NCBI GenBank assembly: GCA_025765615.1
Contig: JAIVFJ010000306.1
Location: 1-64,000, forward strand
DNA: 64,000 bases
Reading direction: 5' to 3'
Origin: Zopfochytrium polystomum
Taxonomy: Eukaryota > Chytridiomycota > Chytridiomycetes > Chytridiales > Chytridiaceae
Positions 54,620 through 64,000 of the stretch are shown one piece after another. A program made the translations under genes and the position numbers. The notes under the pieces were generated by a model, which ran no database searches, was not told the DNA's origin, and saw only the letters and a program-made list of their open reading frames with translations. Each line of letters starts with the position of its first letter. Within the stretch, counting starts at the first letter, position 1.

Positions 54620-56761
54620 TCAGAGCGCGTACGACTCGACCTCGGTCTCGACCTGAACCTTTCGGTACTCGCCCTGGAACGACGCGACGCTCGCCAGCGC
54701 GTCCTCCATGAAACGCTCGGGTCCCGCACACAAACACACCGACGCGGGCCGACTGCGCACCCGCCTCCTGGGCGGCGACGACCTTTTCCACGACGTGGCG
54801 GTTCATCAGCGCGCGCAGGTGCGGGCGGGCGCGGGTGGCGTGGATCGCGAGGCCTGGCTGCGCGGGGGGTGGTCGTCGGCGCGATGGCGTGGTCCTCGAC
54901 GTCGCGGCCGGGGCGGGATGTGTCGTAGAGGTGGAGGGTGAGCTGGACGTCGGAGCCGTTGACGTCGAGGATGAGGGCCTGGAGGGCGTCGAGGCGCTCG
55001 ATGCCGGGGGCGGGCGCGGCCCAGAAGAGGTAGACGTGGAGGGCGGCGGTGCGCGAGCCCGCGGTGACGGTCTCGGTTTTGGCGTCGACGGTGGCGAGGG
55101 TACTTGTCTGCGTTTTCGGCGTCGGAGGCGCGGTCGTCGAGGATGTGCTGGAGGATGGCGAGGGCCGGGGCGACGCCGGTTGCCGCCGACGTAGAGGACG
55201 ATCGAGTGGTAGGACGAGTGCTCGAGGGCGAGGCGGCTGGGGAGACCGAAGGGACCTTGGAGAAGGAAGCGCGGGGGCTTGCTGCCGTCGGCGGGGCTGA
55301 CTGCGTGCTCGTCGAGGTATTGGCCGACCTTGGCGGTCCATTGCTTGTCGGAGCCGGCCTCGGGCGCGAACAGGAAGGTGACCGAGTCGCTGGTGGCCCG
55401 GAGGACCGACCACGGGTGGTACTCGAGGGCGTTGACGGCCGGGACGGCGACGCGGAGGAACTGGCCGGGCTTGCAGGCGACGGCGCGGACGGTCGACACG
55501 GTCACGGTGCGGTAGCCGCATTCCTCCTTGACGTAGTTGGTGACGACGTTGGCCTTGAAGCGTGAGGCAAGGCGGATGAATCCATCAAGAGTCCAGAGCG
55601 CGAGGACCTGGGAGAAATTACGCGTGCATCAGCAAACACTGCAGTGAGCTACTTCCCTTTTTGCTTCCAAAAATTACCCCGCCCGCAAAGACAGCTCTCG
55701 CTTACCCGGAATCGCGTGGAAGATCGACATGGACGCGGTGGAAGTACGAAAAAAGGATAAAGAGGATAACGGCAAAGTGCGAGATGTAAAACACGTTGTA
55801 CGCCTTGCGCCGGACAAAGCTCAGCGAGGTCAGGACGACAAAGATGAGGGCGATGGTGGCCCAGGCGCCGAAGACGAACAGGTAGTTCTCCTGGCCCCAG
55901 GTGGTCTTTCCGTCGCGGCCCTTCCTAGGGACGAACAACAGCTGGAAGAACGACAGGGCACCCCACTGCTCGTCGAGCAGGCCGACGGAGACGTGGAAGA
56001 GGGTTTGTACCACAGGGTGGCGTAGCCGAGCCACTGGTGGACGCGGACAACGGCGGTGTAGGGCAGGCCGAGGAGGTCGTTGACGGCCGAGTACTTTGCG
56101 GCGGGGCAGCAGGGCGAGGCCGTAGATGACGGAGGCGCCGTCGCCGGACAGCCAGGCGAGGACCTCGAATATTACGTGGATCCACTGCCACTGGCCCTTT
56201 GCGGCCTGGGGCTCTTCTGGGCGTAGTAGTAGGCCCAGTTGGTGGCGGGCACGGCAAAGGCGGCGACAAAGACGGCGAGGGCGAACCACGCGACTTCGCC
56301 GAGCGTGACGGTGGAGGTCTTTGAGATGCGCAGGGCGGTGATGAAGCGGCGCACGACGCGCAGGGTACTTTGCGGCGATGGCGACGAGGGCGGTGAAGAC
56401 GAGGAAGCTGTAGAAGATTGCGAGGTTTTTGCGGATGACGGACTATCTTGTTGGCCTTGACATGGTCGCACACCTGTTGTTGTTTTGGGAGTGAGTGAAT
56501 TGATTGATGATTGATTGATTGATTGCACATCACTATTTAGCGTCCTGTTTCATGCCAGTGGAATGATTTCCTCCCCCACACACAAGCAAAAAACTCACAT
56601 CAGAGAAGCAGCCGTCTTCACTCCCCGCGTAAAAGTGGCCAAAGACCCACGACGCCGGGTAGATGGCGAGCGAAAAGACGAGAAAGACGAGCGACAGCAG
56701 CGAGAGGACCGACTTGGACCGCGCTGCAACTGCAGAAGACGAAGAGGTCGACGGGAGGCAT
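54620..56761 (-). CDS. ferric reductase/NOX-type transmembrane flavocytochrome with many frameshifts
   Basis: Membrane haem/FAD oxidoreductase of the ferric reductase family, moving electrons from NAD(P)H across a membrane to iron or oxygen. Exons about 56599-56761, 55706-56473 and 54620-55607 (about 640 residues). N-terminal spans include VLSLLSLVFLVFSLAIYPAS, NLAIFYSFLVFTALVAIAA and FALAVFVAAFAVPA. The haem region has VHQWLGYATLWYK, LFHVSVGLL and FYISHFAVILFILFSYFHRV. The FAD site is EYHPWSVLRAT; the NAD(P)H site is the GGTGVAPA-type loop near 55181 and the C-terminal CGPERFME-type end near 54720. Nine one-base shifts are needed to read it (positions in the findings). The start at 56761 (MPPVDLFVF) is uncertain because a further shift follows it. 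A TATA box lies 145 nt upstream. Confidence 0.8.
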
Positions 56762-56906
56762 CGTTTTCGGTTGTTACTTTTGTTTGGTCCTTTCCTTTTT
56801 TTTTTTTTTTGCTGGCTGAGAGGAGGAGGAGCGAAACAGGGCAGGGTGTCAAGTGTGAGGTACGAGATGGGGTGAATGAACGGGCAGTGGAGGCGATCGC
56901 CGCTTT

Positions 56907-56916
56907 GTATTTATAG
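56907..56916 (-). promoter_or_regulatory. TATA box of ferric reductase gene
   Basis: The minus strand reads CTATAAATAC about 145 nt upstream of the likely ATG, similar in spacing to the TATA boxes of CAT1 and CAT2. Confidence 0.45.
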
Positions 56917-57008
56917 GTGTTTGTCACACTCGCTTGCTGCGTTTGCGGCCCCGCGTCTTCGCAAAAGACATGGTTGGGCTCGTCTCTCTCCTCTCTCTCC
57001 CTCTCTCT

Positions 57009-57040
<32 letters not shown>

Positions 57041-57830
57041 CTGGCTCTCATCTCTCTCTCCCTGTCTCTGTCACTGGCTTTCCCTCCTCTCTCTCTGCCC
57101 TCATGCAATCTCTTCGTTTGGAACCAGATGAAACTTACTTCATCCTTCCCCAGTCTCGCTTCTTCCAGGAATGTGCCATTCCTGGTTGAATCGGCGTTTC
57201 TCTCCCTGTCTGTCTCCTCTCTGTCTCTATCTCTCCACCGACTCCAAAATACGAAAAGTCTTCCCGTTACGAACCCCAACCAAGGTAAGCAATTCCTTCC
57301 TTCTCTACGACGTTCACTGTGGAAAACCAGAGCGACAACAACACCGCTTGGCACAATGGGGTTTGCTCAACGAGGCTGTTCGCGCTCCGCTCCGCTCACA
57401 CAAGCGACACACACACACACACAACACACACACCACACAACACGGTGCAACAAAAAAGAAAAAATCTACTCTAAATCGATGCCACAAGAACAAAAAAAAA
57501 ATTTCTCTCGTCGCTTTTTTCCTTAGAGGAAAGTTCGACGGTGGAAAGGAACACCAACGGAAAAAGAAAGAGAAAAAAAAAGAAAAAAAAAAAGGCACAA
57601 AAGAACTTGAGGAAGAACTAATTACTTTTTTGTTTGATTCGCTGATCGCGATAATAGCAAATTGGGTAGAGCTGAGGCTGTTTTTGCGGGGGCTCTGCGA
57701 CTTGTGACGATCGGGGGAGAAGTGGCGTACAGCAAGCACTAAGCGCATTGGAATGGCGTTTTCGGGGCTTACAAGTTGTCCGCTATCGCGCTGCTGTTGC
57801 TTCTGTGTTGTCTCTCTCTCTCTCCTCTCG

Positions 57831-57863
<33 letters not shown>

Positions 57864-58338
57864 CTCTCGCTCTCTCGCTCTCTCTTATTATTCTAATAAT
57901 TCCCCGCGCGATTTTTCGATTTCGAAAGTATAACTTTCGTTGCTCCATGCTGGAGATGCCTCGAAGGCAAGCGCCTTCGATGAGTGATCGGAGTGGCCTG
58001 TTGGCCCCGACGAAGCCAGTTCCCTGAGCTTAGGTCAAATATGTGCCAAAATCGTCCCTCAAAATCGCCTTACTCTCCGCTATCTTCCTTTTTTGCCTTT
58101 TTTTTTTGTTCGACGCTGGAAATTTCCTGTTTTGCATCAACTAATTGCAGCAACTAACTTTCCCCTTTCTTTATTCATTGCAAATCGGGGTTTTGTTGGC
58201 GTACAATGCCTCATGAAACTCAATGCTTTTTGCGAATTCTTCATCGTTTTGTTGCTGGTTTGCGCTTTTTGGAAAGGGATGGGATGTGGATTATTCAAGG
58301 GGGGTGTGTTGCCCCGTAAAATACGCCCTGCAATCCAT
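56917..58338. other. intergenic, CT-rich microsatellites, no gene
   Basis: (CT)n runs at about 57000-57060 and 57808-57885 and A-rich stretches near 57560-57600. No coding region supported. Confidence 0.6.
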
Positions 58339-59099
58339 TCAGTCTTGCAGCGGCTGCTCATGCAGCGTCGTCGCTGACGAGCGGGCCGCCGCGTTCTGGA
58401 GGTGCGCCTGCTTTGGGGTTGTTTGAAAAAAAGTCGAGAAAGAGAGAAGAGACGCGCGAGTGTGTGTGAGCGAGAGACGTCGAACGCGACCGTGCCTTGA
58501 CGCATACAACCAACCTTGTCACGGATCTTGTCGACCGCCGACGCGTGGCGCTCCAGCGCCGCCGCCATCTCGGCCTCATGGCGCTCGCACTCGCTCCGCA
58601 CCTCGGACTCGCGGATCGCCGCCCGCATCTCGGCGCGCGCGTGCCCGGCTGTGCGTGTGTGTGTGTGGGTTGTGTGGGTGTGGGGGGTTTGGGAGAAAGA
58701 AAGCAAGTTAGTTCGAACGTTGGTTGAGGAAGAGAGAACAACACGAATGCACACAGGCACCCTCTCCAGTCTCTCACCCACGCCCTCCACAAACTCACCT
58801 GCACATCGTCCAAGCTCCTCCTGGCCTCTCCCTCCCCGTCACCCTCAGTCCACCCCTTCCCCCTCCTCCTCCGCCTCCCCGACCACCTCCCCTCTGTCGC
58901 CCCAACGCCACCACCGACAACGACCCCGCCCTCCCGCTCTCGCACGCGGTCGACTTTCTCCGCAAGCCGGAGCGCGCCAGCAGCTGCTCCGCCGCCTCGA
59001 CCCGCGACGACAGCGACGGCCCGCCCGTCGCGACCGCCGCCAGCTGGTCGCGCGCTTCGTTCGAGGCGCGGCGGGCGGCCGCGGCGGCGAGGCGGGACG
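58339..59099 (-). CDS. coiled-coil protein, C-terminal exons (incomplete model)
   Basis: Three likely exons: 58799-59099, 58515-58648 and 58339-58407, with AG acceptors at 59100, 58649 and 58408. The first encodes RLAAAAARRASNEARDQLAA and SSRVEAAEQLLA, then in another frame RLAEKVDRVREREGG. The second encodes ARAEMRAAIRESEVRSECER and HEAEMAAALERHASAVDKIR; the third ends HLQNAAARSSATTLHEQPLQ. Heptad-like Ala/Leu/Glu/Arg content indicates a coiled coil. The frame between exons 1 and 2 does not match cleanly, and exon 1 itself seems to hold a one-base shift. Upstream exons and the start were not found. Family not recognised. Confidence 0.45.
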
Positions 59100-60498
59100 C
59101 TGTGGTTGGTGTTGGTGGAGCAGGTGCAGTCGCTGTGTGGCGCGGGTGAGGACTCTGTGTTCTTGTTGGGCATGAAGGCTGCGTGTGTGTCTGTTGTGGG
59201 TGTGTGTGGGTGTGGGTTGTGTGTAAGCAAGCAAGCTTTTCTTCTTAGTATTTTGTGGAGCCTTGTGTGTGCGTGTGCGAGTGTGGGTTGGAGGAGTTTT
59301 GTCCCAAAGTGTTAAATAATTGGGAAAAAATACGCGAAGCCTCCCCAAGTCTCTTTTTTTTTCTTTTTTTTGCCATCGTATTTTGGTGCTTTTTCTCTTT
59401 TGTTCCTTTTCTTTTATTGAGGGCTCGTGACTCATCAAGAGCAATCGGATGTGGGGGGTGAGTGGGAAGGAGTGTTCGGTTCGTGCTCAAGGAAGAGGGG
59501 CTGTGGGGAAGGGGGGTAAGGAAGGAAAGGCAAGGGGAGGAACAAACCAATAAGACCCATAACATGGGCGCCTTGGTTGGTAGGTTGGGGTTGGGGTGTC
59601 GAGGGTAAAAAACAAAAGGGAGATGGGGGGAAGATAAACACAAAACGAGCGCGGTCGCGGGGAAACAGCAAGGAGAAAAGGGTTTCAAAACGGGAGAAAG
59701 AAAGGAAAAGCGCAAACAAAAAGCAACACCGATACGGAGGAAGAACTGCAATGGAGGGGGAGAATAGAAAAGAGAAGAAAAGAAGAGCCGGGAAAGGAGA
59801 CCAGACTCGGAACAAAAGAAACTTGAACACTGCGCCGCATACATACGCACGGACAAACGAACGAGCGCACACACACGCAACGCACTCAAATACAAAGAAA
59901 AGAAAAAAAAGAAAGTACAACAATCAGACAGAAAGAGAAACCCTAATCGGACGGACGGATTCATCGCATCAGTCCGAGATCGACACACGAAAGCAAAGAC
60001 AAAGAAAGACACTCAGGTACCAAAAGACTGGTTACAGTACTAAGAAAGAGATAGCGGTGAGGGCAAGCGCAAAAAACTACGTGGGCGCAGAGAAAAAAGA
60101 AAAAGAAAAACAAATGGGGAAAAGTACCGCAACAACTACAGGAGAAGGGGAGGAGAAATAACAGGTAGCCAGATGGAATTGGACACTATTAGGGAGTAGA
60201 GCAAAAGGAGAGATTGAAACGACAGTCCTGGCGAAGGCCAGTCAAGCGAGTCTGAGGGAGGGGGGAAGAGACTCGAAGCCAAAAAAATAAAAGACAATAA
60301 AGAATAAAACGCGCCAAAAAACCTAAGGCAGAGAAGAAAAAGTAGACCAAACATGTTTGAACACAAATTAGGAAAGTGGACCGTCTATGCCCTTTCTATC
60401 TCACTTTGCTTGCGCCAGGTTGTGGCGTTTACAAAGAAAAGGCAGCTTCGCCTGAACCACCCCACATTCTCAGAGCGGGTGGGTACAGCGTGTGTGAT
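59100..60498. other. intergenic or unresolved upstream of coiled-coil gene
   Basis: GT-rich and purine-rich stretches. No exon could be supported; the long purine-rich open frame at 59577-60161 (plus) is rejected. Confidence 0.5.
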
Positions 60499-61352
60499 TC
60501 AATCCATCTTGTCGTAGTCGCGCGGCTCTGCTGGTGCCGCAATCCTCGGCTCGTCCATCTCGTCTTCATTCATCCCGTCTCCATCCAAGTCGTCGTCGTC
60601 GTCGTCGTCTCCGTCGCCTTCGTGCATTGACCCTCCATAGGCTTGGGATCCGTCCAGCCCGAGTCCCGTTCCATCGAACCCACCAAGACCCGGCGCCCCG
60701 CGCCACTGGCCATCCCGACCCCGCCGCAGCCGCTGCGGCCGCGGCCGCTGCACACCCGTGCGTGACCGACCGCGACGTGAGATGCCTCCTCAGCGCATCC
60801 GCGCGCGGAAACAGCTTCCCGCACCGCCGCACTGGTGCGGCTTTGCGGTGTGGTGCAGCGACCGTCCGTGGCGGTGGAGGTCGTGCTTGCGGCGGAATTG
60901 CGCGGGGCAGCGGTCGCATGGGAATTTGGGCTCGCCGTGGCAGCGAGAGTGGGACCGCAGTGAGTGCGCGTTCTTGAAGGATTTGTGGCAGGAGGGGTAG
61001 GGTGCAGTGGTACAGCTTGGTCGGGGAGAGGGGAGGACGAAGTGACGAGTCCCCGGGGCACCGGCGGACGAGTAGGCGAGTGTGGGGATCGTCGACGACA
61101 GGGATGGGGACGGCACGGACGACGGCGCCGGTGATGACGACGACGAGGACGACGACGAAGACGGCGACTTTGACAAAGGCGATGCCGTCGTGGACAACGT
61201 CGACGCCGTGGACGCGAAAGACGACGACGACGCGAGCTTCCGGGCAGTAACCCTTGACGCGGCAGGAGACGTAGTTGCTCGTTTTGCAGTGGTCTTGGTG
61301 GTGTGGCGGCGGACTTTGCGATGATGCTCGTTCCGGGGCGGAAAGTGTCCAT
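60499..61352 (-). CDS. C2H2 zinc-finger regulator with acidic C-terminus
   Basis: Likely start MDTFRPGTSIIAKSAA at 61352. After a Ser/Thr-rich segment come three C2H2 fingers: SCHKSFKNAHSLRSHSRCH, FPCDRCPAQFRRKHDLHRH followed by GRSLH, and a third reading C-RRCGKLFPRADALRRHL. The last two resemble the paired fingers of Crz1-like fungal factors (CGKxFxRxDALxRH). An Ala run follows, then a strongly acidic tail (DGDDDDDDDLDGDG, NEDEMDEPRIAAPAEPRDYD). At least three single-base shifts are needed: near 61300, inside finger 3 near 60832 and in the Ala run near 60740. Probably a nuclear DNA-binding protein. The Pro/Gln-rich frame upstream (61538-62092) could be part of it. Confidence 0.65.
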
Positions 61353-61537
61353 AGTCGCAGACGTTGTCGGTGAAGAAGCTGGCATCAGTTTCTTTCGCAG
61401 TTGATTAGAACTGTGCTGATGGTACGCAGCGGAAGGAGGATGGAGGGGGGTGATGGGGACTCTGACATTGCGCATTTGTAAACAATGGTGAGGCCGCCAG
61501 AGGCGAAGAGGCGGGGGCGCGCAAGGCGTATGGAGAT

Positions 61538-62092
61538 TCAGCGGTTCGAGAGTGACCGTGGGCTGTTGCGAGTTGGTGGTGGGTCCCCTTTGGGCTGGTG
61601 AGATGGTGCGCAATGGGGGAGAAGGGTGGTGGAAGTGTGATTTTCTTGCTGCAGCTGATGTTGCTGTTGCTGTTGTGTTGGTGTTGTTGCTGGTGCTGCT
61701 GGTGCTGCTGCTGCAGCTGCTGCTCGTACTGCCCGCGGTACTGGTGAAGGAGGCTGTGGTTGCTGATTCTGTTGTGATAGGGGTCTGGGGGTCGGTATTT
61801 CGGGGGTCAGCCTGCCTGTTGCTGCTGCCAATGCTGCTGCTGAAAGAGGTGTAGCGGTTGTTGTCGGAGCGGGTGAAAAAAAGCAGTAGTGCGGTGGCGC
61901 GGGAGGAGGGGCTCTATCATCCGGTGCCGCCACTGCCGTCGGTGCCGCCGCTGGTGCCCGTGCTGGCGCGGAAGAGCTGCGCAAAAAGTCGCCGCCGACT
62001 CTCCCGTCACCAGCAATAATGTCGTCGTCACGTGTGGGCGTCAGAACACGTGCCTCGGTCAACCCACTCGGCGACACGTCAGCGGCAACCAT
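61538..62092 (-). CDS. Pro/Ala/Gln-rich low-complexity protein or N-terminal exon of zinc-finger gene
   Basis: 184 residues from ATG at 62092. It begins MVAADVSPSGLTEARVLTPT and RDDDIIAGDGRVGGDFLRSS, then Pro/Ala-rich, with a short poly-Gln (TPTQQQQQHQLQQEN). The first 40 residues look like ordinary protein; the remainder is disordered, as is common for activation domains. It stops 186 nt before the zinc-finger start on the same strand, so one gene split by an intron is possible, but no splice pair was fixed. Confidence 0.35.
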   Translation of the reverse strand: MVAADVSPSGLTEARVLTPTRDDDIIAGDGRVGGDFLRSSSAPARAPAAAPTAVAAPDDRAPPPAPPHYCFFSPAPTTTATPLSAAALAAATGRLTPEIPTPRPLSQQNQQPQPPSPVPRAVRAAAAAAAPAAPATTPTQQQQQHQLQQENHTSTTLLPHCAPSHQPKGDPPPTRNSPRSLSNR

Positions 62093-62477
62093 CAGCTGGC
62101 CATCGCGATGAGGGCCGGTCTGCTGGCGGCGGGTCTCTGCCGTCTTCTTGCTAATTGGCGGTTTCGGTTTTTTTTTTTGGATTTGATTTTTTTTTGAATT
62201 TTGTTTTGTTTGTTTTTGGAAATAGTTGTCAGTCGGGTGCAGGGAGACAATTGCAAAGAGCGGGACTGGTTCGGAACGGAACAGCGGATCGGGTCGACAA
62301 CGGATGACGGACGGCCAGACCAACGAACGAAGGAGGGAGCTGGGCTCTGAGGGTCTGTCTGTGAAGTGCTCCGAAAGAGGAAGGAGATGTGCTGCAGGAA
62401 TTCAATGCCTGCCCCCGCGGCAAACGATCGCGTTTCACGAGAGAGACAAGCCTTGGCTGGACAAGGGAGAGCGCAAG

Positions 62478-62481
62478 ACAG

Positions 62482-62520
<39 letters not shown>
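62478..62520. repeat. (GA)n microsatellite
   Basis: GA dinucleotide array; a second one lies at 62761-62786. The rest of 62093-62966 shows no gene. Confidence 0.9.
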
Positions 62521-62523
<3 letters not shown>

Positions 62524-62966
62524 ACAGCAAAGACGGGAGGGGGCGGTGCAAATGGGGTGCAGCCCAAGTCACGCGGCGCCCGAGGCGCCCCGCTGACACC
62601 CTTCTTCTGCCTTGCTTTGCCCTTCCACACGCAGCACGCACATACACCCGCAACCGCCAACTGTGAAATGTCAGTGGCCGGCGGGCAGGCGAACGTGCGC
62701 GCCCCCACCACCGGCTCGCACGGGGCAGTGGGAAAAGGAGGAGGGGCGCAGACACGAAGAGACAGAGAGAGAGAGAGAGAGAGAGCGCCCAGAAGCAGCA
62801 CCAGACTGGACTGGCTACCGCCCGACACAACATCTCCCCACACGCAACCCCACACGCAGGAAGGATAAAAATATATGCAAGCAACACGGCGGCGTCGGGG
62901 TCAGGTGTAGGTTTGGCTTGGGTTGAAAGCCCACATTGGGGAGGCGGCGCGCAATGAACATCTCCG

Positions 62967-63992
62967 TCACTCACCCGCTGGCTCTCGAGGTAGGACTGGG
63001 CAACTTGCGGCACCCACCGACGGCGCTACGGACGCCGGCGGCGTGGCGAGCTGGTGCTTCGCGTCAGCAACAGCGGCGGAAACAGCTGGGAGCAGAGGCA
63101 ACGGGTCCAGAGAGCGGCGTCGCGGCGGCGGCGCGCGATTCGCCAAAGCCTGCCGGTTGGTGCCAGTACTCGCTGTCGTCATCGCCGCGCCGGCGCCTGC
63201 GCCCGACGGCGACGAAAAGCGCAGGAGCCCAAGCACGCTCACAGCAAGCAGCTCGCTCTCGTCCCGCAGCTCGTCCATGCGCGGCGGCGTCCCTACCGCC
63301 GCCGCCGCCGTCGTCGCCGTCTGTGTTGGCGGCTGCAAAGAGTATACGCCTGCCTCGAAAGAGTGAGGAGACGGCGTCGACGACGACAGCGTGGGGAAGC
63401 TGTGGGCTCTAGGGGGCGGGCGGGCGGTTGAAAGCGTCGTCCGTCGCCTCAGCTGCTGCCGGCGAAAAGGGTGGTTGCGGCGGCGGCGGTGCGGCCGGGG
63501 CGGTACTGGGAGCTGCGGGAGAGGGTGGGGGTGACGAGAGCAGCCCGGTGAGGGGAGAGCCGGGCGGACGGCAGTGGCGGCGACAGCGGGCTGCCGGTGC
63601 AGCTGCAGCTGCTGCTGCTGCTGATGGTCGTGGTGGTGGGCTGTCGTGGTGCGCGCACGGTGCTGCAGTGGAGTCGTTGGCAGGGAGGCGTCGTTCGGGA
63701 GCTTGTTGCCAAAGGGTGTGACGCATCAGAAGAAGAGGAGGAGGAGGAGGAGAAGGAATGGACGCGAGATCGGGAGTAGAGACGCATGCAAGCTGGGATC
63801 GGCAGCCGGCAGGTCGTCTGATTCGCTCTTGTTCAGGATGAAAGACCGCTGGAGCCGCTTTGGGCACCTGCGCTGCTGCTGCTGCGCCGACGGCGACGAC
63901 GGAGTCAATCTCGAGAGCGAGAGGGGGTTAGAAGGAGGGGGGGGATGAGGGCGCGAGAGAGGGCGGCAAGGGCTGGGGAGGTGTGGGGTCAA
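62967..63992 (-). CDS. low-complexity coding candidate at right edge
   Basis: Minus-strand frames give KRLQRSFILNKSESDDLPAA (near 63860), an Ala/Pro/His-rich stretch with RHTLWQQAPERRLP, and MDELRDESELLAVSVLGLLR with FSSPSGAGAG (near 63280-63170). These pieces lie in different frames and have no recognised domain. They may be exons of one disordered regulatory protein, or coding-like noise in GC-rich sequence. Confidence 0.22.
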
Positions 63993-64000
63993 CCGGGGCA

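Noticed and set aside
59577..60161. 194-residue purine-rich plus-strand open frame
   Set aside because: Lys/Arg/Glu-rich translation of purine-biased DNA with no ordered segment; the opposite strand reads as equally artificial Phe/Ser-rich sequence.

Overview
The window is eukaryotic and most likely comes from a zoosporic (chytrid-type) fungus. Genes carry short introns (about 50-130 nt) with GT/AG ends, separated by long non-coding stretches full of microsatellites and homopolymers. Fungal-type genes (a soluble fumarate reductase fused to cytochrome b5, a Sec14-like protein, a ferric reductase-like protein and a Tnp2-type transposase relic) occur with a recognisable DRC4/GAS8 gene. DRC4 is a motile-cilium protein, so the organism must make a flagellated cell; this excludes Dikarya and fits a chytrid.

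Layout: 0-2.6 kb, a possible truncated Ser/Thr/Pro-rich gene on the left edge. 2.6-12.4 kb, two closely related cationic amino-acid permease genes (CAT1 minus, carrying two frameshifts; CAT2 plus, intact) flanking the fumarate reductase-cytochrome b5 gene. 12.4-31.8 kb, a duplication-rich block: three 8-bladed PQQ-type beta-propeller genes (two plus, one minus), two broken fragments of the same family, a large inverted duplication, further dispersed repeats and degenerate transposons, followed by a Sec14-like gene and a divergently transcribed membrane-protein gene. 32.2-37.2 kb, DRC4/GAS8 and two unrecognised membrane proteins. 37.7-51.6 kb, a same-strand array of five paralogous genes with one architecture (cysteine-rich WSC-like N-terminus, Ser/Thr-rich linker, one membrane span, disordered tail, SAM domain, C-terminal PPYL motif), interrupted by a small P-loop kinase-like gene. 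54.6-56.8 kb, a ferric reductase-like gene with many single-base indels. 58.3-64 kb, a coiled-coil gene fragment, a C2H2 zinc-finger regulator with an acidic tail, and low-complexity coding candidates.

The most interesting content is the five-gene WSC-like/TM/SAM array. Each gene is split by one phase-1 intron exactly after the ectodomain, none shows an N-terminal signal peptide, and the intracellular parts share several short motifs (a basic EKKELMSS juxtamembrane stretch, RLS(A/T)P(D/E), VGGWxxAG, and a duplicated FTGAxDVxAALxAA element) that I do not recognise. They look like a lineage-specific family of cell-surface sensors or adhesion receptors. A second theme is data quality: many conserved genes carry isolated one-base indels, insertion-biased in the ferric reductase, which look more like residual sequencing error than decay. 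All homology statements rest on pattern recognition; no database search was possible.
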